Source: Mycobacterium barrassiae
GTDB taxonomy: Bacteria > Actinomycetota > Actinomycetes > Mycobacteriales > Mycobacteriaceae
Direction of reading: 5' to 3'
Assembly: GCF_025822765.1 (NCBI RefSeq)
Contig: NZ_JACKUK010000009.1
Coordinates: 62,973 to 126,972 of the forward strand
Length of the DNA stretch: 64,000 bases
In this document: in pieces, positions 52,952 through 63,400 of the stretch
How positions within the stretch are numbered: position 1 is the first letter of the stretch
Layout of the letters: every line of letters begins with the position of its first letter
Translations under genes and position numbers: made by a program
Notes under the pieces: model-generated
Seen by the model: the letters and a program-made list of their open reading frames with translations, nothing else
The model's database searches: none
Told to the model about the DNA's origin: nothing

Positions 52952-55105
52952 CTATTCAGCGAAACTGACGAATTGATTCGCACGCACGGACTCGATCATG
53001 CGGACAATCTTGTGATGTGTAACGGGCAGCCGCGGCACCGTACCGGGTCCCTCGGCTAGCGCCTTCAGCTCGTTGAGCACCGGCTCAATCCTCCGCCGCG
53101 AGCCGTGAATCTTCGGCAGAACTTTCTGCATCATGGCGAGGTCGAGCGCGGTATGACCATCGGTGTCACCCGTCGCTGCGAAGAAGGAACAAAACCGGAC
53201 GATCTCGTAGAGCGTTCGGTGTCCGAACTCTTGATTTGCCCGCGCCAAAATCGCATGCGCATCTCGAAGCGTCGATACGATTTCATCGCGGGCCGGGTGA
53301 GGATGTTCTCCTTGCCAGTCATCGCGCTCCGCAAGCGATGCGAAGGCGCGCACTCGCCGGTCCTCCCCCGCGCGCACAGCGCTTGGCCGCTGGAGCTCCG
53401 CGTCGAGTTCGTCCGCAGTCACCCGAAATTCGAAGGTGAAGGCCCTGTCGAGAACTTTTGGCGAGAACATATAGGTCGTCTCATCCACATTTACTGTGCC
53501 GACCACGAAAAGGTTTCGCGGCAACGGGAGCCTTTGCGCCTCTACGTCACGCAGAACCCACTGGCGAGCATGTTCTTCGAAGACTAGATCCGGCAAGACC
53601 GGACGTCGTGATTCAACCCCGGAAAGAAAGTCCGAGAAGTACCGCTCGACGTGCGCCAAGTTCATTTCGTCCAGGATCAGCAAGTAGGGGTGCCCTGGAT
53701 CGTTCGCCGCGCGAAGAACAAACTCGAACGCTTCCGGGACATACCACACCGGCGCCCCGGAAGCCGATCTACGGAGCGCATCCTCGTACCCGAAAATCGA
53801 TTCCGGCCCTGTCCAGTCAGGCCGCACGGGCACGACGACGTGGCGATGACGCCCATGTTCATCGGTGCCGAACCACTCGCCGAGTCTCATCGCGAGCTGA
53901 GTCTTACCCGAGCCCGCCAGCCCCGTCAGGATCGCGAACGGTTTTGCAAGAAGACTGCTCAAGAACGATCGAACGAGGTTGGAGCCCTCTGGAAAGCGGA
54001 GTCCTGAGGCATTCACCGCGTCGGCAAAGTCACGATAAAGTTCAGCCGGCGTTGGAACCTCCGACGATGTTGGACCTGAACTTGCAGCGGATGGGACGGA
54101 AGGAAGGTGCGCCGCGAGCTCGGGAAAGCGCTGAGCCAGTTCTCTCACGAACGCGTCCTGGAGGCGAACAAGATAGACCTGCTGGACGGATCCGGTGACT
54201 GTGAACGGCGAACCCTGTTTGATCCGCGCGCCCTCGTCGATGGCACCAAGTGCAACCGGTTCGTTCAGCTCCTCATATTGCGTCTCGACTAGCCGTCCCG
54301 CTTCCTCCCAGGCTTGGTCGCCGAGCGGATTCGGCGCCGGCTTCGCTGCTGCACTTACATGGCTCGCGGCTCGCAACGAGCCATTGCTGTAATGCAGAAC
54401 AACGTCACCCTCGCGAACCGCATCCATAGTGTCCCAGTGGTATTGAGGACGGCCCGCCTTACTGCGCATCGGTGCCCAAAGGAAACCGCCATCGCGCTCC
54501 TTCGTGTATGTGGCGCCTTGGTTGACCCACCAGACCGAGACCTGCGGCTCAAGGAAAGTGGCTCCTTCGTCCGTTAGGTCACCGTTCCTATCGATGAGCC
54601 CGCTCGCGATGAGGAGTTCTCGGTAGCGGGCACCCTGCGATTCGAAGGTCCGGTCTGCTTGCCACTGATCGGTGTTTGCATGTTCAGCCAGCGCGCGCCC
54701 CAGCTCGTAACTAGAGAACCCGGTGGGCAGATCACGCGCAACCTCAAGAGCCATCCGGACGTCCTCCGCCAGCGGAGCCGTGCCCGTTAATAGCCGGTCA
54801 CGAAGCACTCTCGCCTGCATTTCATTGACCACCCACGGATTTGAACAGTCGATATTCTGCGCGTAGGTGTGTCCCGTTTCAGTGAGCTCCCACCGCCCGT
54901 CGTTCTCCATCGCGAGACCGAGCAACGCCGCGAACCGAAGAAAATCACTTGCCCGCCGCTCCGGATTCTTGTGGAGACCGTCAGACTTGAAGTGTTGCTC
55001 CGGGTCGTCTCCGAGCAGTTGCTCCACCGTGGCCGGGCCAAGTTCACGAAGGCGGGCAAGCAGCAGGTTGCCGTAGCTGAACTTGAGGGTCGGGATCGAC
55101 TGCAC
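52952..55105 (-). CDS. mcrB: McrB-like GTPase/AAA+ motor with an EVE domain
   Basis: A 717-residue protein. An N-terminal winged-helix-like region (1-190) precedes an EVE/PUA-like reader domain (about 193-310; VWWVNQGATYTKERDGGFLW, WDTMDAVREGDVVLHYSNGS). EVE domains bind modified cytosine. The C-terminal AAA+ domain has Walker A LTGLAGSGKTQLAMRL near 393, Walker B LLILDEMNLAHVERYFSDFL and the McrB-typical VGTVNVDETTYMFSPKVLDR. It drives translocation for the McrC nuclease and should restrict modified foreign DNA. It starts at a GTG. No strong ribosome site is visible. Confidence 0.88.
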   Translation of the reverse strand: MQSIPTLKFSYGNLLLARLRELGPATVEQLLGDDPEQHFKSDGLHKNPERRASDFLRFAALLGLAMENDGRWELTETGHTYAQNIDCSNPWVVNEMQARVLRDRLLTGTAPLAEDVRMALEVARDLPTGFSSYELGRALAEHANTDQWQADRTFESQGARYRELLIASGLIDRNGDLTDEGATFLEPQVSVWWVNQGATYTKERDGGFLWAPMRSKAGRPQYHWDTMDAVREGDVVLHYSNGSLRAASHVSAAAKPAPNPLGDQAWEEAGRLVETQYEELNEPVALGAIDEGARIKQGSPFTVTGSVQQVYLVRLQDAFVRELAQRFPELAAHLPSVPSAASSGPTSSEVPTPAELYRDFADAVNASGLRFPEGSNLVRSFLSSLLAKPFAILTGLAGSGKTQLAMRLGEWFGTDEHGRHRHVVVPVRPDWTGPESIFGYEDALRRSASGAPVWYVPEAFEFVLRAANDPGHPYLLILDEMNLAHVERYFSDFLSGVESRRPVLPDLVFEEHARQWVLRDVEAQRLPLPRNLFVVGTVNVDETTYMFSPKVLDRAFTFEFRVTADELDAELQRPSAVRAGEDRRVRAFASLAERDDWQGEHPHPARDEIVSTLRDAHAILARANQEFGHRTLYEIVRFCSFFAATGDTDGHTALDLAMMQKVLPKIHGSRRRIEPVLNELKALAEGPGTVPRLPVTHHKIVRMIESVRANQFVSFAE

Positions 55106-55332
55106 GCTGTCAGGCTAGTTCGGTACGCCGGCGGCTCGCAGCGAACCAGACTGCATCGCGTCAAGCCACGCCGCGCCTACCCATCGACACATGAACCCGT
55201 AAGCCTCAGAATTCACACCAGCCTCAGGCCAACGCGACACACCACAATCCCTCAACCGCAATGCGATTCCACTGACGTCGCCAAACGCCGGCCTCACGAA
55301 ATTCCCCACCGACACGACCCGTCGCCACACCG

Positions 55333-55395
55333 GACATGTCGTCCCCGTGCCCTATGTTGAGGCCTCCGGACGAACTCAACTAGATAGAGGAACGG
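55333..55395 (+). promoter_or_regulatory. jetA promoter/leader, twin of the jetB leader
   Basis: GACATGTC (55333-55340) begins exactly 20 bases before a -10 like TATGTT (55353-55358), then GAGGC-TCCG, and a GAGGAAC ribosome site. The same blocks in the same order and spacing precede jetB (59642). The palindrome lies over the -35 position, so it may replace the -35 by an activator or bind a repressor. Confidence 0.7.
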
Positions 55396-56826
55396 GTGGA
55401 CGACAACGCGGCAGCCGCTGACCTGCTCGAGCTCAACCGCGACCTGCAGGGCTCCCGCGCCATCCGCCTGCTCGCCGCCACCAACCTCAGCCTCTACGCG
55501 ACCCTCATGGAGCGCCACCTCTCCGACGGTGCCGTCCCCGAGACCGAACTCGTCATCCACCTCGAACGCGACCTCGCCGACCTCGACGACCCCCAGTCCG
55601 GCCTCGCCCTCATCAAATCCTGGGCCGCCCAGGGCTGGCTGCACCGCATCGTCGACGAACGCCACGGCACCAACGTCTGCTATCTCACCCAGGACGCCCG
55701 CCGGGCACTCGATTTCCTACGAGGTATGCGCCGCCAGGACACCATCGCCACCGGCGGCTCCATCACCGGCATCGCCGCCCGCCTCAAGCAAGTCGCCCTA
55801 CGCGTCGACCACGACCCCGCCCGCATCCGCAAGCACATCGAAGCCGAAATCGCCGTCCTCCACGAGGAACTCGACCAACTCGACGCCGGCCAACGCCCCC
55901 AACCCGACGTCACCGACTGCTACGACGAAGCCCGCGCCATCGCCCTGCAAATGGAACGTCTCATCACCGACATCGGCCAATACGGCACCATGATCGAGCA
56001 GGCCACCGCGGCGCTGGACGAGCCCATCGACTCCAACACCGAGTACCGCGACCGCCAGCGCCAGATGTACTCCGACTACCAGGCCGCCTGGGACTCCCAG
56101 GGCCGCGACTCCCACCGCGCCTTCCTGCGCATGATCAACGACCCCGACCAGCGCGCCGAGTTCGAAGCCGACGTCGCCGCCGTCGCCGAAGCCCTGCCCG
56201 ACCTCGACCCCGCCCTGCGCAAGGTCATGGCCGGCTTCTTCGAACTCGTCGGCCACCAGATCGATGAAGTCGAACGCATCCAGCAGCGCTGCGCCCAACG
56301 CGTCAAGCGTTTCACCGCCTTCGGCACCATGGAGCAGAGCCGGGGCATCGCCCGCCAACTCAACGAGGCCATCGGCGCTGCCCGCGCCCTGCTCAAATCC
56401 TCCTTCACCGACTCCCGCCTCGACATCGACGTCCCGCTGGCCCGCCATGCCATCAGTTCCGTTGGCGCACTGAGCTTCAAGATCGGCGACCTGTCCAACC
56501 CCAAACCCGCCAAACCCGCCGACGGCGAGGTCGACCTGTCCAGCTTCGCCGCCCTCACCACCCAGGTCGACGCCCCCGCCATGTCCGACATGCTCAACCG
56601 CGCCCTGCGCGACGGCCCCGTCGACCTCCCCGACGCCGTCGCCATGCTCGACACCGCCTACCTCGGCCACGTCATCGTGCTGTGGTCCTGGGCCCTCACC
56701 CAGCCCGACCCCAAGCCCAAAGACTCGGTCACCGTCCGCTTCAAATCCCTCGACGGCCGCGACCGCCAAATCGCCGTCCCCCGCCTGACTTTCACCGAGC
56801 CCGTCACCACCGGAGTCGCCTCCTAA
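55396..56826 (+). CDS. jetA: JetA/MksF-like kleisin subunit (DUF3375) of a Wadjet/Mks SMC complex
   Basis: A 476-residue DUF3375 protein. A winged-helix N-terminus (LLELNRDLQGSRAIRLLAAT, YATLMERHLSDG) precedes GWLHRIVDERHGTNVCYLTQDARRAL, a long helical middle (about 150-290) and a C-terminal domain (RRLTF-like end). It is the kleisin-type subunit that bridges the SMC heads of JetC. It starts at a GTG. It is separated from jetB and jetC by three genes, one of them on the opposite strand, so it must have its own promoter. Codon use is very C-rich at third positions. Confidence 0.9.
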   Translation: MDDNAAAADLLELNRDLQGSRAIRLLAATNLSLYATLMERHLSDGAVPETELVIHLERDLADLDDPQSGLALIKSWAAQGWLHRIVDERHGTNVCYLTQDARRALDFLRGMRRQDTIATGGSITGIAARLKQVALRVDHDPARIRKHIEAEIAVLHEELDQLDAGQRPQPDVTDCYDEARAIALQMERLITDIGQYGTMIEQATAALDEPIDSNTEYRDRQRQMYSDYQAAWDSQGRDSHRAFLRMINDPDQRAEFEADVAAVAEALPDLDPALRKVMAGFFELVGHQIDEVERIQQRCAQRVKRFTAFGTMEQSRGIARQLNEAIGAARALLKSSFTDSRLDIDVPLARHAISSVGALSFKIGDLSNPKPAKPADGEVDLSSFAALTTQVDAPAMSDMLNRALRDGPVDLPDAVAMLDTAYLGHVIVLWSWALTQPDPKPKDSVTVRFKSLDGRDRQIAVPRLTFTEPVTTGVAS

Positions 56827-56836
56827 CCAGGAGTGC

Positions 56837-57871
56837 TCAGTCCACCCGGTGGGCTCTGCGGAAGCGCTCGAGGTAGGCAGGCCAGTCCCAGGTGGACAGG
56901 AACTCGGTGGTCGCCGAATTCCCGTTCTCGTACAGCGCTTCGGTGTCCTCGCGGGTGATGTCGAAGTCGAGCACACCGACATCGGTCGAATCCACCTGAA
57001 TGGCACGCACCTTCACCCAGGGCAGGCTGAGGTGAGCCTGGTCGTGCCCGACCAGCATGGTGGTGATCAGGCTTTCCAACAATGACGGTGCACCCCAGCG
57101 CAGTCGGCCCAGCCCGGGAATCAGTTGTTCGACGTTGGGCGCCGGCAGGTAGGGAACCACCGTCACACCGAACGTGGGCCAGCGGGGCTCCTTGCCGTCG
57201 GGGCGGTCGAAGGAGTCGATCGGGAAGTTCGACAGCACACCGCCGTCGACCAAGGTGCACGGTTGTCCCGCAGCGTTATTCAGCGTCACCGGAGGATACA
57301 GAAACGGAATCGCCATCGAGGCCCGCACCGCGTCGGCGACAGATTGCTCGTCCGGATCCCGCCCATAGACCCGGCGGTAGTCCCACGGCAGCCGCACCAG
57401 TTGGCCGGTCGTCAGGTCGGCCACCGTGACCACCAGGCGGTACCGGCGCTCCGGCAGCAGGTGATCGTCGTCGATGGCCAAATCGCCAAAGGTGCTGACG
57501 CCCAGGTTTTTCAGCTCACCGCGTACCCACTCGTGTGCGAAATCACCGCGGTAGATACCGGTCTCGCGCAACAGCCCCCATGCCGTACCCAACAGCGGGA
57601 TCCGCTCGATCGGCCCGCTGTCGGCGAACTTCCGGTACGGCACACTCAACGCGAGCTCCCGCAACTGCTCGCTGCTCAGTGGATCGCGCTGCGACGCGGC
57701 GGCCACCACCGCTCCCACCAGCGACCCCGCCGACGTGCCGGACACCCGCTCGACCTCATACCCCGCGTCCACGAGCGCGCCGACAGCTCCCACCAACCCG
57801 ATGCCCTTCACCCCGCCGCCGGACAACACCAGATCCGCACGTCGAGGGCCCGAAGGGCGCATCGCAGCCAT
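56837..57871 (-). CDS. Patatin-like phospholipase
   Basis: A 344-residue lipid acyl hydrolase. The oxyanion motif SGGGVKGIGLVGAVGALVDAG is near residue 18, the nucleophile elbow GTSAGSLVGAVVAAA near 44, and the catalytic Asp in LVDGGVLSNFPIDSF near 215. The Ser-Asp dyad is complete. I chose the ATG at 57871 (MAAMRPSG). Starts 21 codons earlier or three codons later are possible. It lies convergent with jetA, its stop ten bases from jetA's. Patatins also appear as effectors in defence systems, but here housekeeping use is equally likely. Confidence 0.88.
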   Translation of the reverse strand: MAAMRPSGPRRADLVLSGGGVKGIGLVGAVGALVDAGYEVERVSGTSAGSLVGAVVAAASQRDPLSSEQLRELALSVPYRKFADSGPIERIPLLGTAWGLLRETGIYRGDFAHEWVRGELKNLGVSTFGDLAIDDDHLLPERRYRLVVTVADLTTGQLVRLPWDYRRVYGRDPDEQSVADAVRASMAIPFLYPPVTLNNAAGQPCTLVDGGVLSNFPIDSFDRPDGKEPRWPTFGVTVVPYLPAPNVEQLIPGLGRLRWGAPSLLESLITTMLVGHDQAHLSLPWVKVRAIQVDSTDVGVLDFDITREDTEALYENGNSATTEFLSTWDWPAYLERFRRAHRVD

Positions 57872-57998
57872 GGGCCCAGCCTGGCACGGGATGCTGAGAA
57901 TCTCGTTGCCGCCGCGAAACGCAACGCGCACCAACCTGGGACGGACAAGCCGAGCGCCTGCTGGCCATCGTGATCAGCGCTGGGGCAGACTCGGGCCT

Positions 57999-58979
57999 GT
58001 GGCGGAGTTGATCATCGCGCGCAACCCGGATGAGGATTCCCGGCTGCCTTATCTGCTGCGGCTTCCACAGCCCGGCGGCGACCTGCTGTTTCGGACGTCG
58101 GGGACGTGGCCGCGGGTCAAGGCGCTGTACTGCCACCCGGTGAGTCTCGACGAGTGGCCCGCCGATGCGGCGATCGTCGAACGCGCCGAACTGCGGTCGT
58201 GTCAGCGCCGCGGTGGGGCCATCGATGTGATTCTGCAGCGGGCCAGAGAGAACCGCTCCCAACTGGTGTTCACCACCGCACGGGGTCGCGACGTTGTCTT
58301 CTGGCAGGCACCGCGCACCCGCAAGCAGGCGCGTCCGAACGTGCGTACCCCGACCGCACGCGCCCAGGGCATCGACGTGCTGCACATCCTGGTCGATTCA
58401 CATGAGCGGTACGCCTACCAATTCCGGACCCAACAGGCCAGCACCGCTCAGCGGGCGCTGCCGTGCGGCGACTACGGTCTCGAGGTCGACGGGCAGTTGG
58501 TCGCCAGCGTGGAACGCAAATCCTTGGCCGATCTAGTGTCCAGCCTGACCAACGGCAAGCTGCGCTATCAGGTCGCCGACCTGGCCGCGTTGCCGCGCGC
58601 AGCCGTAGTTGTGGAGGACCGTTACTCAGGCGTGTTCAAGCTCGACTATGTGCGTCCCGCCGTGGTCGCCGACGGGCTGGCGGAACTGCAGATCCGCTGG
58701 CCCAACGTGGCGATCGTGTTCTGCGAGACCCGTCAGCTCGCCGAGGAATGGACCTACCGGTTCCTTGCCGCCGCGCATACCTGGGCGAGCACTGAAAGTG
58801 CTGCCCTGCAACGCATTTCGCTGGCAAAAGTCGACATCGCTCAGGCGGCCGCCGCGCCCGGACCGAGCACCGCGGAGGTCCGCGCCTGGGCGCGCACCGC
58901 CGGGCTCCCGGTACCCGACCGCGGCAAGCTTCGACCCGATATCTGGCGGGCGTGGCACGACGCCAACAACCCGCGCTGA
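57999..58979 (+). CDS. ERCC4-type nuclease with an Lsr2-like C-terminal domain
   Basis: A 326-residue protein. Residues about 1-115 are an unrecognised N-terminal domain. An ERCC4/XPF-like nuclease domain spans about 125-240: HILVDSHERYAYQF, QRALPCGDYGL, and VASVERKSLADLVSSLTNGK, which keeps the V-E-R-K catalytic core, then AVVVEDRYSGVFKLDY. The last 40 residues (STAEVRAWARTAGLPVPDRG, KLRPDIWRAWHDA) match the AT-rich DNA-binding end of Lsr2. The protein could therefore cut foreign AT-rich DNA. It starts at a GTG and lies between jetA and jetB. Confidence 0.85.
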   Translation: MAELIIARNPDEDSRLPYLLRLPQPGGDLLFRTSGTWPRVKALYCHPVSLDEWPADAAIVERAELRSCQRRGGAIDVILQRARENRSQLVFTTARGRDVVFWQAPRTRKQARPNVRTPTARAQGIDVLHILVDSHERYAYQFRTQQASTAQRALPCGDYGLEVDGQLVASVERKSLADLVSSLTNGKLRYQVADLAALPRAAVVVEDRYSGVFKLDYVRPAVVADGLAELQIRWPNVAIVFCETRQLAEEWTYRFLAAAHTWASTESAALQRISLAKVDIAQAAAAPGPSTAEVRAWARTAGLPVPDRGKLRPDIWRAWHDANNPR

Positions 58980-59032
58980 CCGCACCAAAGACACGTCAAA
59001 GACCACCCGTCGAGCGCGGTAGGCTCACGATC

Positions 59033-59437
59033 GTGGAGCCCGACGGCCTTGAATCCCGCGTCGAAGCGCTGGAAACACATGTGCGCGATCTTGACGGGCG
59101 GGTCCGGGCCAGCGAACACGGCGCCGCCGCAGCCCGAGTCCTTGCCGGAGCGGCCGATCGCGACGTCACACAATTCCATGGCGAGCTTCGCGACTTCCGC
59201 CAAGCAACAGTGGCGAGCTTCAACGCCATGCGCGACGACATGACAGATTTGCGCACCGAGATGCGCGCCGGTTTCACGCGCGTCGACCAACACCTGGATC
59301 TCGTCGACCGACACCTCGATCAAGTTGACAACGGCTTCACGGAGGTTCGTGGCAAGCTCGACGCCGCTGCTGCAGGCCAACAACAAATCGTGGACATTCT
59401 CCAGAGACTCATCGACGATCAGCAACGAGACCACTGA
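59033..59437 (+). CDS. Coiled-coil protein of unknown function
   Basis: A 134-residue hydrophilic protein with heptad repeats almost throughout: LESRVEALETHVRDLDGRV, MTDLRTEMRAGFTRVDQHL, LVDRHLDQVDNGFTEVRGKL. No membrane segment or catalytic motif. It starts at a GTG 54 bases after the ERCC4 gene, probably in the same transcript. Similar short coiled-coil proteins are common in mycobacteria. A link with the SMC complex downstream is possible only from position. Confidence 0.72.
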   Translation: MEPDGLESRVEALETHVRDLDGRVRASEHGAAAARVLAGAADRDVTQFHGELRDFRQATVASFNAMRDDMTDLRTEMRAGFTRVDQHLDLVDRHLDQVDNGFTEVRGKLDAAAAGQQQIVDILQRLIDDQQRDH

Positions 59438-59624
59438 GAGCCATCACCCGCGGCGGCAGCGCAACCCCCTCGTTTTGTGCGCCGGAAGCAGCTCAAGGGG
59501 ACGTGCGCGCCGAACAACATCCGCCTCATATTTCACAGCAGTACCGCCCACCGCAATGCTTTGCGTGCGCACCTATTCCGCCGACGTCGGCAAATGGTGG
59601 ACCGTCGAACTTTCATCCCGACAC

Positions 59625-59640
59625 GGCCCCTTCCGGGGCC
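59625..59640 (+). terminator. Perfect short hairpin before the jetB promoter
   Basis: GGCCCC-TTCC-GGGGCC, a six-pair GC-only stem with a four-base loop, ends two bases before the GACATGTC element. It may isolate jetB-jetC from read-through of the upstream coiled-coil gene. Confidence 0.5.
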
Positions 59641-59641
59641 A

Positions 59642-59702
59642 GACATGTCGGGCCGGTGACCTAAGTTGAGGCGTCCGACCAACTGCAGAGCGAGGAACGC
59701 AC
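59642..59702 (+). promoter_or_regulatory. jetB promoter/leader, twin of the jetA leader
   Basis: GACATGTC (59642-59649), 20 bases to TAAGTT (59662-59667), GAGGCGTCCG, then GAGGAAC before the GTG. The order and spacing repeat the jetA leader at 55333-55395 although the genes downstream are not related in sequence. Confidence 0.7.
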
Positions 59703-60401
59703 GTGACCACCGTTGAAGACGCCGACTTCACCGCGTTTTCCGAACTCCCCCAGGTTGACCAACAGACCGCCCGCCCACCCGGCGTCCGCCGGCCCCGCTT
59801 CGACGGCGACGTCTCCGAACTCCCCGACCGCGCCTGCTGGGCCCTGCAGCACCTGCTCACCCGCCGCTACCTCAGCGCTGAAGCCGACGCCGACGTCTAC
59901 AGCTGGGTCGTCGAGTACCGCAAAGAACTCGCCGTCCGACTCTCCGAACTCGATCTGATCCTGCGCATCGTCGACGGCACCGACATCGCCTTCATCGAAC
60001 AGGCCCGCTACGAATCCGCCAGGGGCATCAAGCTTTTACGCCGCGAACCGCTCGGCACCTACGACTCCATCCTTGCCCTGCACCTGGCCCAGATGATGCG
60101 CGCCGCCGGCGGGCAGACCGTCCTCATCAGCCGCGAGGAGATGCACAACCTGTTCTCCGGCGTCCTCAACGACACCGACCGCGACGCCGTCACCTTCGCC
60201 GCCCGCATCGACGGCGCCATCGCGCGGCTCACCGGCCTGGAGATCCTGCGCAAGAGCCGCGACGACGAGGACAGCTACACCATCTCCCCCGTCATCACCG
60301 CCATCATGACTGCCTCGGTCATCACCGAACTGCAGCAGCAGTTCGAACAGCTCCTCAACGGCGGCGCTCCCGCAGAAGACGAGACCGACCTTGACGACTG
60401 A
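59703..60401 (+). CDS. jetB: JetB/MksE-like subunit (DUF4194) of the Wadjet/Mks complex
   Basis: A 232-residue DUF4194 protein: [60 protein letters not shown] and a winged-helix part with [20 protein letters not shown]. It is the small kleisin-binding subunit. It starts at a GTG and overlaps jetC by eleven bases, so the two products are made together. An acidic tail ([10 protein letters not shown]) ends the protein. Confidence 0.9.
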   Translation: MTTVEDADFTAFSELPQVDQQTARPPGVRRPRFDGDVSELPDRACWALQHLLTRRYLSAEADADVYSWVVEYRKELAVRLSELDLILRIVDGTDIAFIEQARYESARGIKLLRREPLGTYDSILALHLAQMMRAAGGQTVLISREEMHNLFSGVLNDTDRDAVTFAARIDGAIARLTGLEILRKSRDDEDSYTISPVITAIMTASVITELQQQFEQLLNGGAPAEDETDLDD

Positions 60402-63400
60402 ACAGTTCCACCTGTCCCGCCTGCAGGTCATCAACTGGGGCGTCTTCGACGGCTACCACTCCATCCCGTTCAGCGCGGGCGGCGCCCTGATCGCCGGCGC
60501 CTCCGGCAGCGGTAAATCCTCACTGCTGGACGCGATTTCGCTCGGTTTCCTGCCGTTCAACCGCCGCAACTTCAACGCCTCCGGCGACAACACGGCCGCC
60601 GGCTCCAGCGCCGGCCGCCGCACCGTCGACAAGTACGTCCGCGGCGCCTGGGGCCAACGCAGCGACGGCGGCACCAGCCGCGTCATGTACCTGCGCGGCG
60701 AGGGCACCGCCTGGTCGGCCGTCGCCGTCACCTACACCAGCGACACCGGCCGCACCGTCACCGGCCTGGTGCTCAAGTGGCTGACCGGCGAATCCCGCAA
60801 CGACTCGTCCAGCCGCTTCGTCCTCGGCGACGGCGACCTCGACATCGAGGACGTCTGCAACCGCTGGGCCGCCGGCCGCTTCGACACGAAAGTCTTCACC
60901 GACGACTGGCGCTTCACGACCAAGGTCGAATCGCAGTATCTCGCGCAGCTGTACGCCACCATCGGCATCCGCGCCTCCGACGCCGCACAGCAGCTGCTCG
61001 GCAAGGCCAAGTCGCTGAAAAGCGTTGGCGGACTGGAACAGTTCGTCCGCGAGTTCATGCTCGACGAACCCGACAGCCTCGCCCGGCTGCCCGAGGCGCT
61101 CAAGCAGATCGACCCGCTCGTCGAGGCCCGCGAACTGCTGGCCGTGGCCCAGAAGAAACGCAAGATCCTCGGCGACATCGAGGCCATCCAGCAGCGCTAC
61201 ACTTCCGAGTCCTCCGACCTCGGCATCATCGACCTCGTCGACGCGCCGATGGTGCGCGCGTTCACCGACCACGTCCGCCTCGCCCAGTGCCCGACGCAGA
61301 TCGAGACGCTCGACAGCACCATCGCGCAGCTGGAGAACGAGTACGAGGACGTCACCCGCAGCCTGAATCTCGCCAAGGCCGAAGCGGATTCGCTCAACGC
61401 TCAGATCAGCGGATCCAGCGCCAACATCGCTCCGCTGCAGTCGCAGGTGACCGCCGCCGAGACCGAAGCCGAACAGGTCGAGCGCCGCCGCGCCGCCTAC
61501 GACGACATGCTCGCCGCCCAGGACATCGACTCCCCCCACACCGCCGACGAGTTCTGGAACCTGCGCGAGGAACTGCTCGCCGAGGCCACCGAACTGCTCG
61601 CCAAGGTGGAGCGCAACCGCGAGGCGTCCACCGACGCCGAGTACGCGCAGAAGGCCGCCCGCATCGCCCGCGACGACGCCGCCAAGGAACTCAAGCGCGT
61701 CGAGCACGTCGGCTCCGCGCTGCCGGAGTTCGCCATCGCGATGCGCGACCACATCAGCGCGGCCATCAAGGTCGCCCCCTCCGAGCTGCCCTACATCGCC
61801 GAGCTGCTCGACCTCAAACCCGACCAGACCCGCTGGCGCACCGCCGTCGAAAAGGTCTTGAGAGGCGCGGGCCTGCGGCTGCTGGTACCCGACCAGCACT
61901 GGGAGAAGGTGCTGCGGTTCGTCAACGACACCGACATGCGCGGCCGGCTGCAGCTGCATCACGTGCGGACCAAGATGCTCGGCGCCGACCCCGTCGACCC
62001 TGAGCCGAACACGTTGGCGGGCAAGCTGTTCGCCGTCGACCCCAGGCACCCGTGTGCGGCCGAGGCTGTCGACGTCATCACCCACGCCGGCGACCACGTC
62101 TGCGTCGACACCCCCGACGTGTTCGCCCGCTACCGCCGCGCCGTCACCGACACCGGCCTGTACAAGGACTCCGACCGGCTTGCGATCAAGGACGACCGGC
62201 GGGCGGTCAAGCAGTCCGAGTACCTGTACCAGGGCGACGTCAGCGCCAAGATCAACGCGCTGACACTGGAGCTGGCCGCGGCCGAGGAGACCTACCAGAA
62301 GGCCCGCCGCGTCGCCGACGACATCGCCGCCCAGCGCCAGCAGTGGCGCGACCGCGCCGCGGCGTGCAAGGCGATCTGCGAGCAGTTCCCGCAGTGGAGT
62401 CAGATCGACACCGAGACCGCCGACGGCCACGCCGAGCGGCTGCGCGAACAGTACGAGCTGCTGCTCGCCGACAACCCCGACCTCGACGCGCTGAATGCCC
62501 GCGCCGACGAATGCTGGTCGCAGATCCAGAAATTCATGACCCGCCGCGGCGCCATCCAGACGCGCCGCGACACCCTCGACGAGCGTCGCACCCGACTGCT
62601 GGACCTGCAGGAGCGGCTGTCGCCGGCGTTCGTGTCCGAGCCGCTGACCGAACTGCTGCACCGCTACTCCGCCGCGCTGCCGATGTCGTTGGAGCTGCTC
62701 GACCCCGAGCCGTACCGCGATGCGCTGTTCACCGCGATCAAGAAGGAGCGTGAGCAGCTGCGGGAGAGCCGGCGCCGCTCCTACGACGAGCTGGCGCGCA
62801 TCCTCAACACGTTCGACACGTCGTTCCCCGACGCGATCCCCAACGACAGCGAGGACTTCGACGAGCGGGTGCACGACTACGTCGCGCTGTGCAAGCACAT
62901 CGACGAGCGTGAGCTGCCCGAAGCCTACGAGCGGATGATGCGGCTGGTCACCGAGCAGGCGCCCGACGCGATCCTCACGCTGCACCGCGTCGCCGAGCAG
63001 GAGGCGCGGCGCATCGCCGAGCAGATCGACCGGGTCAACAACGGCCTGGGCGCGGTGGAGTTCAACCGCGGCACCCGGCTGACGCTGCGCGCGACGCCGC
63101 GGAACCTGGCGGCGGTCGACGAGCTGACCGAGATCGTGCGGTCGATCTCGCGGCGCATCGCCGAGGTGGGGCTGGGCGACAAGCAGGCGATTCTCGACCA
63201 GTACGCCGACATCCTGCGGCTGCGCAACCGGCTGGCGTCCACCGCGCCGGAGGACAAGGCGTGGACGCGCGACGCGCTCGATGTGCGCAACCGGTTCATG
63301 TTCGACTGCGCGGAGTGGGACGTCGCCACCGACGAGCTGATCCGCACGCACAGCAATGCCGGCGACAACTCCGGCGGCGAGCAGGAGAAGCTGATGGCGT

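Noticed and set aside
55115-55330. A 71-residue minus-strand frame between mcrB and jetA
   Set aside because: No similarity, unusual composition, and it runs into the jetA promoter element. This 290-base gap appears to hold only the jetA control region.
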